DNA of 64,000 nucleotides from Gentiana macrophylla (lineage: Eukaryota > Streptophyta > Magnoliopsida > Gentianales > Gentianaceae): NCBI GenBank assembly GCA_026214975.1, contig CM047806.1:83313599-83377598 (forward strand), given 5' to 3'. The number at the start of each line of letters is the position of its first letter. The stretch's first letter is position 1. Shown one piece after another: positions 33,771 to 46,091 of this stretch. The position numbers and the translations under genes were made by a program. The notes below the pieces were generated by a model. That model was given only the letters and a program-made list of their open reading frames with translations, had not been told where the DNA came from and did not search any database.

Positions 33771-35336
33771 TGTTCACGGATTTTATCTAAGAAAACAAAC
33801 AAGTAATAATATTTATAAATCCGATATGCCTCAAGTGCAAGGATCGTAGTAAAGAGGTTAATACCGGGTCGATCTTACGGGGAACTAACGATTGGTAATC
33901 CTAGTCTTTGTTTAACTAACTATGTCACGATTACTAAAACCAAACAACAAATAAACTAAACAGGGAATAACTAAAACGAAAGATAACAATAAGTAAAAGC
34001 CCGAATGAGAAGATAAGATCTAAAGCCAGGAAAGGATGAATTTCAAATCGATTAAACTAAATCTAAACCTAATATGCAATAAAGATTAACTAAGCTAAAC
34101 AATTCTAGTTCAAGGGGTTTGATCAAGTTATAACGGACAAACGAGCAATTGATCCACCTATCCTATCAACATTCAATTCCAATTCAGATTATTTCATGAT
34201 TTCTAACCAAGTTGTGATTCATCTCATCTAAAGTACGAACCCTAATTTCTTAGATAGTCCATCTATTAATCTCTATCTTTCGATCTAAGATTAACGCTTT
34301 TTCTAACCAAAGATGTGAACTTTAACGTTTCTAATCTAGAAATCTAACCTAATAACTTTCGTTACTTAGATCAAAGATCTATTCCTTATCATGGTGATCT
34401 AAAGTTTAGATGATTCTCATCAAATAAAACAATCAACAAAGCAACAATCTTTCGATATGAAATTGCATAAACAATAATAAGCATGATAAAAGAAACAACT
34501 TATATTAAAAACACACAAAATAATCAAGACAGAACTGAATTGTTGAATCGGACGGCTTCACAACGCTCGTTCAAAAGGCTTTAGCCTCTAAGCATCCTCT
34601 TGAAACTTGGAATTGATGAATAAAACTGCATAAAAACTATCTAAACTAGCCTAGAATTTAGAGTGCATAAACTGAAAGAAAAGAGAATAAAAACGCAGCC
34701 TAAGCCGCCCCTAGGATTAGGGTTTTGAGTAATGTATATTTGGTATCCTTAATGTGGAAAACAAAGTGGCTATATATAGAATTTAAAGTCGGTTTCAAAG
34801 ATGTCACCACTCGGACGCCGTTCACTCCTTCCGGACGCTCGTTTCGCTCGATTCTGGACTTGCTTCAGACGCCCGTCCACTCGGCGCCCAAACTCTCTGA
34901 ATCAACTTTTTCCTCCTGGACGCTCGTCCATATCTTCAAACCCTCGTCCATTCTTGACGCTTGATTCAAACTTACGGACGCTTGAGTCCGTAATCGACTT
35001 AATCTTGATTTCTTCATCTCTATCCTTTTTCATCAATGTAAATCATCATTATCCCTTCTATCATCAATGTAATTCGACTCTTATCTCTTTTTGATCATCA
35101 TATGAGCATCAAACGCATCTATAACACATTAAAACATCATAAAATGTAATATCATCCAAATAATCATAAAATCACAATTAAAACACCAAAATTAACCCAT
35201 TTTGCGAATAACTCATTAAAAATATCATTTACTCAATAATCCCATTAAACACTCGTTTCTTATGACAATTATACCAAATATAAGGGAAATTATCATAAAA
35301 TATAGCATTATAAATCGTATAAATTCACCCTTAACA
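33771..35336 (-). repeat. Outer LTR A (3' LTR of the unit)
   Basis: 1566 bp. In minus sense it starts TGTTAAGGGTG and ends CCGTGAACA. The minus-sense polypurine tract GTGTGGGGGAGT at 35337-35348 precedes it. A TATATATAG box lies at 34771-34779. A G/C-rich motif block (34805-34990) flanks that box. Confidence 0.95.
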
Positions 35337-36842
35337 ACTCCCCCACACTTAGCTTTTGCTCGTCCCGAGCAAAACAAAACGAAAATCAAGGCTCGAAACG
35401 AAAACAGACATCTCAGACAATATAGCATAGATTCAATAAATTAGAAGTTCACCACGGTGTGTGTGCAAAGCCATAGAGAACTTCCACTAAATCTAAACTT
35501 GAGAAACTCAAAGCAAAACTAGCTAATACCCCCTCGTAGACTAGCAATAAATGATACTCATAAGATGTACCCTACAAACGTAAAATATCCCGAAAAGGAT
35601 GATAGAATATATCTAGGGCCTTTCTGAAATACTCAGAGGATAATCCCTACAGCATATCTATCAGTTTCTACTGGGGATAAGATAGACGATAACTCAGTCT
35701 TATATCCATTTCATACCACTTCTTATTCAAGTTGATTTAACTATTCCACTTTTAAACGCACATCAGAATGAGCTATTGCCCTGTCATAGCAGAATAGGAC
35801 ATTCGAGATATACCCTACCTTACTCAAATCATAAGGCAGCTTCTTCTGACTGTCGTGAGCTTTTAGTCATCATAGTGGTATAGGACATACGTGGTATACC
35901 CTATCACACTCAAATCATCGACTAGCTTTCGACACACCCAATTAATTCATTTACTTTTCAACTTTTTCATTTGACAATAAGTTACGTGTTACTTATCACA
36001 TTCAAACCTTAGATATTCACAGTATAACATACTTCGGATCTAAATACAAACTATCATAAATCTCAAGATATGTACGTAGCACTAAGCACATGACTTATAA
36101 GATAACAAAAATCACTAATCAAAAGGGGTATAGCTTTATATTTTAGCTCATCATTCACTATGGCTCGTGAAAAATATATATCAGGTGAAACAACTAACTT
36201 ATCAAACATATGATATATAGCTTGGATGACTATAAAAATAACAAACATTGCATCGAATTGCCTACTCGGGACAAAACAAAACCAAAAATGTCGAAAAGTT
36301 TGAAAATTCTAGCTCATTTTTGCATAGAAACATAACAAATTAAGCAAATGTATAGGTACATATCAAATCATTCCCCTCCCCCACACTTAAAGATCAACAT
36401 GTCCTCATGTTGTGCAGAATGAAAGAAAAGATAAAAGACTTAGCTGATTTCAATCGATACTCGAATCGATGGTCAGGCCGGAGCCTACGTAGTGACAATT
36501 CGAACTCGTAACCATACAATGTCAAAGCGAACTCGACAATACTGCTAAAAATATACCTGCACTACTTGACAAACACGGAAAAATCTCGGGGAAAACTGGG
36601 AATTATACCAAAGTGAAAGGATATATTAAAAATGAGGAAAATCAAAAAGGTGAAACATTCAATACATCCAAAAGTTTAAACAGAGTAGAATTGAAAGTAT
36701 GGACGCCTTATGGCTTACATGATCCATCGGAAAAATAAACAGTATCAATATGAAAAGTACAACGAATCACGTGATAGAAAGTAGCAAGATTATACAATCA
36801 TCGTACCTAGGACAAATCAAAATCTAAAATGGAAAAATAAGA
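35337..36842 (-). other. 3' untranslated region of the unit
   Basis: Non-coding, matching 60175-61689 of the younger Athila element in reverse. Contains the polypurine tract at 35337-35348 and a second one in minus sense (GTGTGGGGGAGGGGAATG, 36370-36387). Inverted relative to 37616-37897. Confidence 0.8.
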
Positions 36843-37615
36843 TCAGGGCTGCCCCGGTGCCGCAGAATCACCAGCCGGAGGTGCTCCACCCGCAGAAGAG
36901 TCAGGCTGCTCCTCATCAGAAGGCGACTCAGATTCTTGCAGAACATCCGCAATGGCCTGCTCAATCTCGTCAGAATAAACATAATTAATGAGGCTTGGAT
37001 CGAAGACTTTGTCGTCCCTCGGCTTCCGGTCCTCACTGATGCACCGTAAAATAGTCAAGATGTTATTCTGTGAAGTCCGAATATCCTCCATCCAGTTCCG
37101 TACATTGTTGGCCATACTCAACCTCATTCGGACTGAGGGAGATAAAGTAGGAAGGGAGGATGCTCGGGGCGGTGCTGAAGATGAACCAGGCTCACGTGGT
37201 GCCTCCGTCTCAGAATGTCCCGAAGACTTACCCCTTTCTCTCTGTATAGGTCTCGGGTTCTTCGGTTTGTGATCCGATCCATACTCAGGCACACCGGCAT
37301 CAATACATAAACTATGAATCAGGTGAGGGACAATCAAGCTACGCATGTAAACCTTCTGATTGATAGATATCTCGTCGTATAACGCTTGTCCCACATTCAC
37401 ATTCAAGCCAAATGTCAAAGCATATAACATGCCTAGATCACCGATGTGAAAATGCGTCAGATTGTTCTTTGGCAACAACCGACTCTGTATGAACCTACAC
37501 TGGACTTTCCAATCCTCCGTCCAGGTAGTGGTGACCAACTCCTTCCGTTCTCCACCCGGTCTCAACGTCCATGCCACATCCGGGTAAACTTTCAACCTCA
37601 ACTCCTCCAAAGGTT
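36843..37615 (-). pseudogene. C-terminal part of the Athila 3' ORF (plant transposon protein, PF20167-like)
   Basis: 255 open codons, homologous to residues 236-397 and beyond of the ORF at 58677-60148 (shared WTLRPGGERKELVTT, RFIQSRLLPKNNLTHFHIGD and GMLYALTFGLNVNVGQALYD). It lacks the N-terminal half because the frame starts exactly at the inversion junction 37615/37616. The tail (TSQNNILTILRC, DEIEQAIADVLQ) is intact here, whereas the 58677 copy has frameshifts in it. The family is known only as a plant retroelement-associated domain; no activity is established. Confidence 0.75.
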
Positions 37616-37897
37616 CCCTAGATATATTCTATCATCCTTTTCGGGATATTTTACGTTTGTATGGTACATCTTATGAGTATCATTTATTGCTAGTCTATGA
37701 GGGGGTATTAGCTAGTTTTGCTTTGAGTTTCTCAAGTTTGGATTTAGTGGAAGTTTTCTATGGCTTTGCACACACACCGTGGTGAACTTCTAATTTCTTG
37801 AATCTATGCAATATTGTCTGAGATGTCTATTTTCGTTTCGAGCCTTGATTTTCGTTTTGTTTTGCTCGGGACGAGCAAAAGCTAAGTGTGGGGGAGT

Positions 37898-39463
37898 TGT
37901 TAAGGGTGAATTTATACGATTTATATTGATATATTTTATGATAATTTCCCTCATATTTGGTATAATTTGCATAAGAAACGAGTGTTTAATGGGATTATTG
38001 AGTAAATGATATTTTTAATGAGTTATTCGCAAAATGGGTTAATTTTGGTGTTTTAATTGTGATTTTATGATTATTTGGATGATATTACATTTTGCGATGT
38101 TTTAATGTGTTATAGGTACGTGTTTGATGCTCATATGATGATCAAAAAGAGATAAGAGTCGAATTACATTGATGATAGAAGGGATAATGATGATTTACAT
38201 TGATGAAAAAGGATAGAGATGAAGAAATCAAGATTAAGTCGATTCTCGGATTTGGCGCCCGAAGTTTGAAGCTAGCGTCCGAGAATGGACGGCGTTTGAA
38301 GATATGGACGGCGCCCAGGAGGAAAAAGTTGATTCGAGAGAGTTTGACGCCGAGTGGACGGGCATCCAAGCAAGTCGAATCGAGCGAACGAAGCGCGTCG
38401 GAAGGAGTGGACGAGCGGCGTCCCAAATGCAGACATCTTTGAAACCGACTTTAAATTCTATATACACCGCTTTGTTTTCCACATTAAGGATACCAAATAT
38501 ACATTACTCAAAACCCTAATCCTAAGGCGGCTTAGGCTGCGTTTTTTATTCTCTTTTCCTTGATTTATGCACTCTAAATTCTAGGCTAGTTTAAATAGTT
38601 TTTATGCACTTTTATTCATCAATTCCAAGTTTCAAGAGGATGCTTAGAGGCTAAAGCCTTTTTTTGAGCGAGCATTGTGAAGCCGTCCGATTCAACAATT
38701 CAGTTCGTCTTGATTATTTTGTGAGTTTTTAATATAAGTTGTTTCTTTTATCATGCTTATTATTGTTTATGCAATTTCATATCGAAATATCGTTGCTTTG
38801 TTGATTGTTTTATTTGATGAGAATCATCTAAACGTTAGATCACCATGATAAGGAATAGATCTTTGATCTAAGTAACGAAAGTTATTAGGTTAGATTTCTA
38901 GATTAGAAACGTTAAAGTTCACATCTTTGGTTAGAAAAAGCGTTAATCTTAGATCGAAAGATTGAGATTAATAGGTGGACTATCTAAGAAATTAGGGTTC
39001 GTACTTTAGATGAGATGAATCACAACTTGGTTAGAAATCACGAAATAATCTGAATTGGAATTGAATGTTGATAGGATATGTGGATCAATTGCTCGTTTGT
39101 CCGTTATAACTTGATCAAATCCCTTGAACTAGAATTGTTTAGCTTAGTTAATATTTATTGCATATTAGGTTTAGATTTAGTTTAATCGATTTGAAATTCA
39201 TCCTTTCCTGGCTTTTGATCTTATCTTCTGTCCAGTTTTACTTATTGTTATCTTTCGTTTTAGTTATTCCCTGTTTAGTTTATTTGTTGTTTGGTTATAG
39301 TAATCGTGACACAGATAGTTAAACAAAGACTAGGATTACCAATCGTTAGTTCCCCGTAAGATCGACCCGGTATTAACCTCTTTACTACGATCCTTGCACT
39401 TGTGGTATATCGGATTTATAAATATTATTACTTGTTTGTTTTCTTACATAAAATCCGTGAACA
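37898..39463 (+). repeat. Inverted internal LTR B
   Basis: 1566 bp, starting TGTTAAGGGTG after GTGTGGGGGAGT and ending CCGTGAACA. After AGTTTTTG the expected primer binding site is missing, and the sequence jumps into the 3' ORF. A TCTATATAC box lies at 38457-38465. Confidence 0.95.
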
Positions 39464-39720
39464 AGTTTTTGCCTAGGGTTGACCGACCTAGGAAGAAAGC
39501 AAAGACCGTAGCCCCTATGCCTATGCCTCGTAGATTTGTGAATCCTAGAGCCCACGACGCTTATACCAAACATTATTTCTCTAGGACCATGTTGATCGAG
39601 AGGTCTACGATGGAGGCTAAGGTAGATCCGGGGTTCGTCAAGTTGTTAAAGGACCGGAAATGGGATGCCTTGATGACTATCCCGAGTACACCAGTCAACG
39701 ACTCCCTAGTTCGGGAATTT
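39464..39720 (+). pseudogene. N-terminal-domain piece of the Athila 3' ORF
   Basis: Reads RPRKKAKTVAPMPMPRRFVN, then TKHYFSRTMLIERSTMEAKV, then LLKDRKWDALMTIPSTPVND and LVREF. This aligns with residues about 105-178 of the ORF at 58677. It ends where the 39721 junction begins, and about 57 residues are missing between this piece and the piece at 36843-37615. Confidence 0.75.
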
Positions 39721-39811
39721 TAAAAACTTGTTCACAGCAACGGCGCCAAAAACTAGGGAGTCGTTACACCAGTCAACTTTATTCACCTCCCCGGCAACGG
39801 CGCCAAAAACT
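39721..39811. other. Junction with duplicated and inverted filler sequence, includes primer binding site
   Basis: GCAACGGCGCCAAAAACT occurs at 39737-39754 and again at 39794-39810. ACTAGGGAGTCGT (39752-39764) is the reverse complement of ACGACTCCCTAGT at 39698-39710. ACACCAGTCAAC recurs at 39688 and 39766. The last copy is a true minus-sense primer binding site (TGGCGCCGTTGCCGGGGA) for LTR C. Confidence 0.8.
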
Positions 39812-41375
39812 TGTTCACGGATTTTATCTAAGAAAACAAACAAGTAATAATATTTATAAATCCGATATCCCTCAAGTGCAAGGATCGTAGTAAAGAGGTT
39901 AATACCGGGTCGATCTTACGGGGAACTAACGATTGGTAATCCTAGTCTTTGTTTAACTAACTATGTCACGATTACTAAAACCAAACAACAAATAAACTAA
40001 ACAGGGAATAACTAAAACGAAAGATAACAATAAGTAAAACTGGACATAAGATAAGATCTAAAGCCAGGAAAGGATGAATTTCAAATCGATTAAACTAAAT
40101 CTAAACCTAATATGCAATAAAGATTAACTAAGCTAAACAATTCTAGTTCAAGGGGTTTGATCAAGTTATAACGGACAAACGAGCAATTGATCCACCTATC
40201 CTATCAACATTCAATTCCAATTCAGATTATTTCGTGATTTTTAACCAAGTTGTGATTCATCTCATCTAAAGTACGAACCCTAATTTCTTAGATAGTCCAT
40301 CTATTAATCTCTATCTTTCGATCTAAGATTAACGCTTTTTCTAACCAAAGATGTGAACTTTAACGTTTCTAATCTAGAAATCTAACCTAATAACTTTCGT
40401 TACTTAGATCAAAGATCTATTCCTTATCATGGTGATCTAACGTTTAGATGATTCTCATCAAATAAAACAATCAACAAAGCAACGATCTTTCGATATGAAA
40501 TTGCATAAACAATAATAAGCATGATAAAAGAAACAACTTATATTAAAAACTCACAAAATAATCAAGACAGAACTGAATTGTTGAATCGGACGGCTTCACA
40601 ACGCTCGTTCAAAAGGCTTTAGCCTCTAAGCATCCTCTTGAAACTTGGAATTGATGAATAAAAGTGCATAAAAACTATCTAAACTAGCCTAGAATTTAGA
40701 GTGCATAAACTGAAGGAAAAGAGAATAAAAACGCAGCCTAAGCCGCCCCTAGGATTAGAGTTTTGAGTAATGTATATTTGGTATCCTTAATGTGGAAAAC
40801 AAAGCGGCTATATATAGAATTTAAAGTCGGTTTCAGCATGTCGGCCGCTGGACGCTCGTCCACTCCTTCCGGACGCTCGTTCGCTCAGTTCTGGACTTGC
40901 TTCAGACGCCCGTCCACTCAGCGTCCAAACTCTCTGAATCAACTTTTTCCTCCTGGACGCTCGTCCATATCTTCAAACGCTCGTCCATTCTGGACGCTTG
41001 ATTCAAACTTCGACGGGCCTTGACCCGTAATCGACTTAATCTTGATTTCTTCATCTCTATCCTTTTTCATCAATGTAAATCATCATTATCCCTTCTATCA
41101 TCAATGTAATTCAACTCTTATCTCTTTTTGATCATCATATGAGCATCAAACACGTACCTATAACACATTAAAACATCGCAAAATGTAATATCATCCAAAT
41201 AATCATAAAATCACAATTAAAACACCAAAATTAACCCATTTTGCGAATAACTCATTAAAAATATCATTTACTCAATAATCCCATTAAACACTCGTTTCTT
41301 ATGCAAATTATACCAAATATGAGGGAAATTATCATAAAATATAGCATTATAAATCGTATAAATTCACCCTTAACA
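39812..41375 (-). repeat. Outer LTR C (5' LTR of the unit)
   Basis: 1564 bp, nearly identical to LTR A, ending TTAACA before the GACAA duplication. A minus-sense TATATATAG box is at 40809-40817. Confidence 0.95.
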
Positions 41376-41380
41376 GACAA

Positions 41381-41737
41381 CAATGCTGGCTACCCATGCA
41401 ATCCTAAGAGGTCGCCCCCGAGATATTCTATCCACTTGTAGTCCAGATATTTAAGTTTACTTAGCTACTAAGTTTATTTGGTGACTAAGCTATCATGTAA
41501 CACCTGTCCCTTACTTAGCTCCTAAGCTTCTTCCTCCTATAAAAGGAAGGCTTGTGTAACCTGAAAGAGATATACATTCTAATTGAAAGCAGGCCAAAGC
41601 TCTACGAAAACTCCCTCTCATACTCCTCCTATCGCCGCCGTGCCTCATCGGCTACCATCCATATAACAACCTACATAAAAGCAAGATATCCATCAATCAT
41701 ACACCGCTGAGCCGCCGTGATGATTTCCACCTCATCA
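41381..41737 (+). repeat. Host Tat 5' LTR, right part with promoter
   Basis: Continues the LTR begun at 33517. TATAAAAG at 41538-41545 is a clear TATA box, followed by the expected transcribed R/U5 region, ending CATCA. Confidence 0.75.
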
Positions 41738-41738
41738 G

Positions 41739-41756
41739 TTGGCTCCGTTACCGGGA
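41739..41756 (+). other. Host Tat primer binding site
   Basis: TTGGCTCCGTTACCGGGA one base after the LTR end. The same 18-mer occurs in minus sense at 10351-10368. Confidence 0.8.
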
Positions 41757-42246
41757 ACACGCGATAGTACGTTTGTAGTTTCAGGCGTGAAAATCGTCCA
41801 AAGGTGCTAGCATACAGCAGATCGGAGGAGTCTCACCTCCGTCGGTCCAAAAGGTCTGGCTGTACCTTCTCGTTTGCGTTAACCTCGAAAGAAAAAGGTA
41901 ATCCCATCACAAAAACCCCCAAACCGCCTCAGTCTTCTTCCCACAGTGAAGAATACTGTCAAAAAGTGACCTTTTTATCTCAATAGCATATAAGCCGACT
42001 TACCAGAAAAACCCCCACCAATATAAAAAAGCGCTACTGAAAAAGAGCCATACACATTTCTGGGGTCATTTGCATTTAAATCATCACCACTTTCCCTTTG
42101 AAAACTATATTACCCAATGCCACGTCACTCGATCTGTAGCTATCCAAAAGATCTGAGAGCCACGAAAGCCAAAAAGAGCTCCCGGGCAAATCAGTTCGCT
42201 AACTCAGTAATGGCAGGAACTAAGGGACTGCTAAACCCCCATACCC

Positions 42247-44085
42247 ATGCGAAAGGGGGCTCGCGGGGAGGTTATGAGAAAGACACTTGACAATCTTCCT
42301 GTTGAGGGCGAAGGGTCGCAGAGAGGGGACCTAGCCCCTAACGACGCCCGGAATGTCATTAATCGAAAAACTAAATCAAAGGAGGCTGTCGCTGCTCTGG
42401 ATAGGGCTAGCAAGGAACCGGCCAGGTCACAGCAAAGCCGAAGAACGACCCCAGAAGTGAGACCAGGTTTCCCGGAGGATCCTGAGATCGCAGAAATGAG
42501 GGAATATGCGAGGTATGCTGAAACAATGTACATCACCAACTCTCGCCTGGTAGCAAAGGGTCAAGCCCCAATGTTGATCCGACCTCCAAATCCTACTAGA
42601 AATGAAATCGCCCCTGCGACCCTGAATGAAGGTCGTCAGAGTCAGATCCAGGGGATTGAGGTCGAGGAAAGTGTTCACTCATCGGGTCGCTAAGGTCAGA
42701 GGAAAGAAATCGCAAAAGCCTCGGTCCCACCTGTTCGCGATAATCAGAAAGGAAAAACGGTAGAGAGGGGATCAGCTTTCAAAAGGTTAGGTGAGAAGGA
42801 TAGGGCCTCGGCTTTAAGTCGTCTCAACCTTCTAGGAGGAGAATTACCCTCTAGACAAGGAGAAAGAAACGCGCAGGACGCTCGCATAATTATAAGGGAA
42901 AAAAGAGCCCGTCAAGAGGGATCGCAGGATCATACGGAATCGGAACACAGGTTGGAGCGAGCTGATGCACAAACCCTGTCACGACCCAGGTTCGACCCTT
43001 TATTGGCTGAACAGATGGGATAATGAAGAAGGAGCTCGCAGAACTGAAAAAGTCAAGGCCGGCTGAAAAAAGTCGCCCCGATCTGGGGATCGACGTGCTC
43101 GCCAAAAGAATAACCGAAACATTGCCCACTAGCAAGGAAAAGGTTAGCTACCCAAGTTATAATTATTACAATGGGAACTCTTGTCCAAACGACTGGCTCA
43201 CCGCCTTCCAAGGCCGCATTACCTTAGCATGCAGGACAGGGCTGCTTCCTGGGTTCGTGGGCTCCCTCGTGGCTTAGTTGAGAGTAGGGAAGATCTATCT
43301 GAAAAGTTTGTCAAGGAGTTCGAGTCGGCGAGTAGGCCGAAGAAGACCATTGAAGATCTATACAAGGTTCACATCGGGGGATATGAGTCCGGAAAAGAAT
43401 ATTACGAGCGGTTCATCAGAGAGTATGATCAGACTAGAAATATCCCCGATGATGCGGTCATAACATGTTTCCTCACCGGGATTGCCAAAGGTCCGATGAA
43501 GACAGAATTTAACCTTCGACCCCCCAAGGGGGCCTTAGGGAAATGTTAGAAAGGGCCAGAATGATGGGAGTAAGCGAAACGCCGTCTTCTAGGAAAGCAA
43601 AACCTAAGCCGGATCATCATTCTCAGAAGGAAGATCGTGGGGACGATCGCAAGAAAGAAAAGGGCAGGGACGCGAATCAGGATCGTGAGCCCAAGTGACC
43701 GTATGAATTCAGCGAGGATAACTTCACACCGCTCAACACGAAAGCTTCCCAGATACTGTTTGAAATCCGTGAACACTTTGATAAACCCAAACCTATGAGG
43801 GGCGATCCCGACAGTCGTGATAAATCAAAGTACTGTGACTATCATAAGGCTCACGGTCATATCACTGATGAATGTTTCACCCTAAGGAGGGAAATAGAGA
43901 GGTTAATCCGTGAAGGACCAGCGACTAAGTACAAGCGCAAGAGAAACACTGGCCCCAACCAGGAGCGCCAACCCCGCGTTTATCAAAAAGAGGTTCAAGT
44001 TATCCATGGGAACATCCCCAGCAACAGTCAACTAAAATCACAGATCAACACGTGCGGTTTCGAGAAACAGATAGTGTTGGGGTAA
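42247..44085 (+). pseudogene. Host Tat gag
   Basis: Spread over several frames (42247-42693, 43023-43277, 43181-43549, 43795-44085). Core signatures are NDWLTAFQGRITLACRTG, AASWVRGLPRGLVESREDLS, FVKEFESASRPKKTIEDLY and YYERFIREYDQTRNIP. A variant zinc knuckle CDYHKAHGHITDEC lies near 43837-43880. The N-terminal part is rich in charged residues. Stops at 42691, 43021, 43276 and 43547 break it. Confidence 0.75.
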
Positions 44086-44195
44086 AACGAGAAATGAATC
44101 ATGTTTACTAAAAGCGAGCTAACCACAGTCGACGGCCCTATGAAAATACCCTCATCCTAAAAGTCAGGGTAAACGACAAGCATGGCGTCAACAGA

Positions 44196-44486
44196 GTGAT
44201 GGTCGACACCGGGGCTGGCCGCGACATCATTTATTTTGACTGTTTGAAACAGATCGGATTTGGAGACGCCAAATTAAAACCCTACCTCGGAGTGCTTGAG
44301 GGTTTTACCAACGATACAGTGCGGGTCAAAGGCACAATCGACCTCAGTATCACTTTGGACGACTACGAGCCCTGCCGGACTGAGGTAGTCACTTTCTTAG
44401 TCACCAACCTTCCCTCATACTATAACATGATTTTGGGGATTCCGGCCATGAGAAAGTTTCAAATGGTGGCATCCGTTCCACACTAA
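44196..44486 (+). pseudogene. Host Tat aspartic protease
   Basis: 96 codons. The active-site motif VDTGAGRDIIY is at residues 3-13, and MILGIPAMRKF near residue 80 is the C-terminal protease motif. A TAA at 44484 cuts the frame before RT. Confidence 0.8.
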
Positions 44487-44807
44487 TGGGTCAAGTTCCA
44501 CGTAGGGGATGAGATTGGGGTCGCCACTATCCGACCCGGATTTTTTCTCGAATATATGACCAAGAACAGGGCCGATTCCAAACGACCCAGAGTGGAGGGG
44601 TTCAATATGGCTGCAGACCAGATCGCCACGGTAAAAGAAGTCCCAGACGAGGCCATAGAGGTTGTAACACTACAAATCCGAGATCAACCCGACTTCACGG
44701 CTGAAGACGAGTTGGTCGAGGTCATCATAAATGGCAGGTACCCTGATCAGAAGGTAAAGATAGGGCCGTGAAAAACCGAGAAAGAAAGAGAGGATCTGGT
44801 CGAGCTT

Positions 44808-45670
44808 TTGAAAGAAAACATGGATGCCTTCGCCTGGGAGGTCACCAACATGAGAGGTGTGGAATCGGAAGTCGCGTTACACAATCTAAGCGTCGACCCC
44901 AACTTCAGACCGATCCAACAAAGAGCGCGCCAATTCTCAACAGAAAAGGAAGTCGCGATAAAAAGTGAAGTCGAAAAACTTTTAACAGCGGACATAATGA
45001 AGGAGCTTCAGTACCCCACTTGGTTAGTAAATGTAGTAATGGTGAAAAAACACAACGGCAGGTGGCGAATGTGCGTCGACTTTACTGATTTAAACAAAGC
45101 CTGCCCCAAAGATCCCTATGCACTGCCACGAATCGATAAAATGTTATATAGGATCGCAGGTTTTGAAACACTGAGTCTGGACGCCTATAAGAGCTGATTG
45201 CCTTTAGGGCTACCGGCAGACTCTATTATTATGAGATGATGCCATTTGGTGTCAAGAACGCAGGCTCAACGTACCAAAGGATGGTGAACCGAGTTTTTAG
45301 TTCACAAATAGGCAAGAACATGGAGGCTTATATCGATGATATGGTCGTGAAATCAAGTCGCCAGGATCACCTGGTGGACCTTCGTGAAACATTCACAAAT
45401 GTAAGAAAATACTCAATGAAGGTAAACCCCGCAAAATTCACTTTCGGGGTCCAGGCAGGAAAATTTTTGGGTTTCATGGTGAGTCAGAGAGGGATCGAAG
45501 CAAACCCTGAGAAAATTGAAGCTCTGATAAACATGAGCGAGCCGACAAGCATCAAGGAAGTACAAAGGCTAAATGGAAGGATAACAGCCCTGGGAAGATT
45601 TATCTCAAAATCTGCCGAAAAAAGCCTACCCTTCTTCAAAGTCCTGAAGGGGGTCAAAACCTTCTCATAG
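44808..45670 (+). pseudogene. Host Tat reverse transcriptase
   Basis: Two frames with a gap at about 45197-45236. The first shows WRMCVDFTDLNKACPKDPYA and LPRIDKM. The second shows MPFGVKNAGSTYQRMVNRVF, YIDDMVVKSS and GKFLGFMVSQRGIEANP. Part of the palm (the LDAYKGY region) is damaged around 45180-45235. A TAG at 45668 ends the frame inside the connection to RNase H. Confidence 0.85.
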
Positions 45671-45742
45671 ACAGGGGAGTGCTCGCAGGCCTTCGAAGAA
45701 CTCAAGGCTTACCTCTTAAGCCCACCATTATTAACCAGTCCA

Positions 45743-46045
45743 ATGGTCGGAGATGTTTTGCTTATGTACCTAGCGGCCTCAGATAGGGCTGTCGCCGCCG
45801 CACTTATCAAGGAGGAGGGCACCACGCAAAAACCTGTTTATTATGTTTCTAAGGCTCTCGGCCCAGTAGAAAGTCGCTATTTTAATATCGAAAAGTTAGC
45901 TTACTGCGTTGTCATAGCCGCCCGAATATTAAGGGCTTACTTTTCATCGCAAACCATTATAGTGTTATCAGACGCGCAACTGCGCCAGCTTCTCCACAAG
46001 CCAGACTTGTCAGGTCGCTTGCTGCGGTGGGCCATCGAGCACTGA
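45743..46045 (+). pseudogene. Host Tat first RNase H
   Basis: LLMYLAASDRAVAAALIKEE, KPVYYVSKALGPVESRYFNI and EKLAYCVVIAARILRAYF follow the Ty3-type RNase H pattern, ending LHKPDLSGRLLRWAIE. It is followed by a frameshift into EFDIRYEPQKAIKAQALPDF-like sequence, which links to the second RNase H. Confidence 0.8.
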
Positions 46046-46091
46046 ATTCGACATCCGATATGAACCTCAAAAAGCTATTAAAGCTCAGGCA

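Larger units (their letters stand above)
37616..39720 (+). repeat. Inverted block inside the tri-LTR unit
   Basis: 37616-37897 is the reverse complement of about 35337-35620 (3' untranslated end with polypurine tract). It is followed by a plus-sense LTR (37898-39463) and a plus-sense ORF piece (39464-39720). The left junction shares CCT between the ORF and the untranslated sequence, a microhomology. Confidence 0.85.
33771..41375 (-). mobile_element. Rearranged Athila-type unit with three LTRs, middle one inverted
   Basis: The outer LTRs (33771-35336 and 39812-41375) are both in minus orientation and are flanked by a perfect GACAA duplication (33766-33770 and 41376-41380). The whole 7.6 kb therefore behaves as one insertion. 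Inside, 37616-39720 is inverted: a copy of the 3' untranslated end, a full LTR (37898-39463) and a piece of the 3' ORF, all in plus sense. There is no gag-pol at all, only parts of the 3' ORF. All three LTRs are closely similar. It is a non-autonomous derivative related to the Athila element at 48839-63263. Confidence 0.9.

Noticed and set aside
34801..35094. Open frames of 60-97 codons inside the Athila-type LTRs (also 38142-38563, 49207-49443, 62058-62294)
   Set aside because: They coincide with the GC-rich promoter motif array, differ in length between LTR copies and match no protein family.
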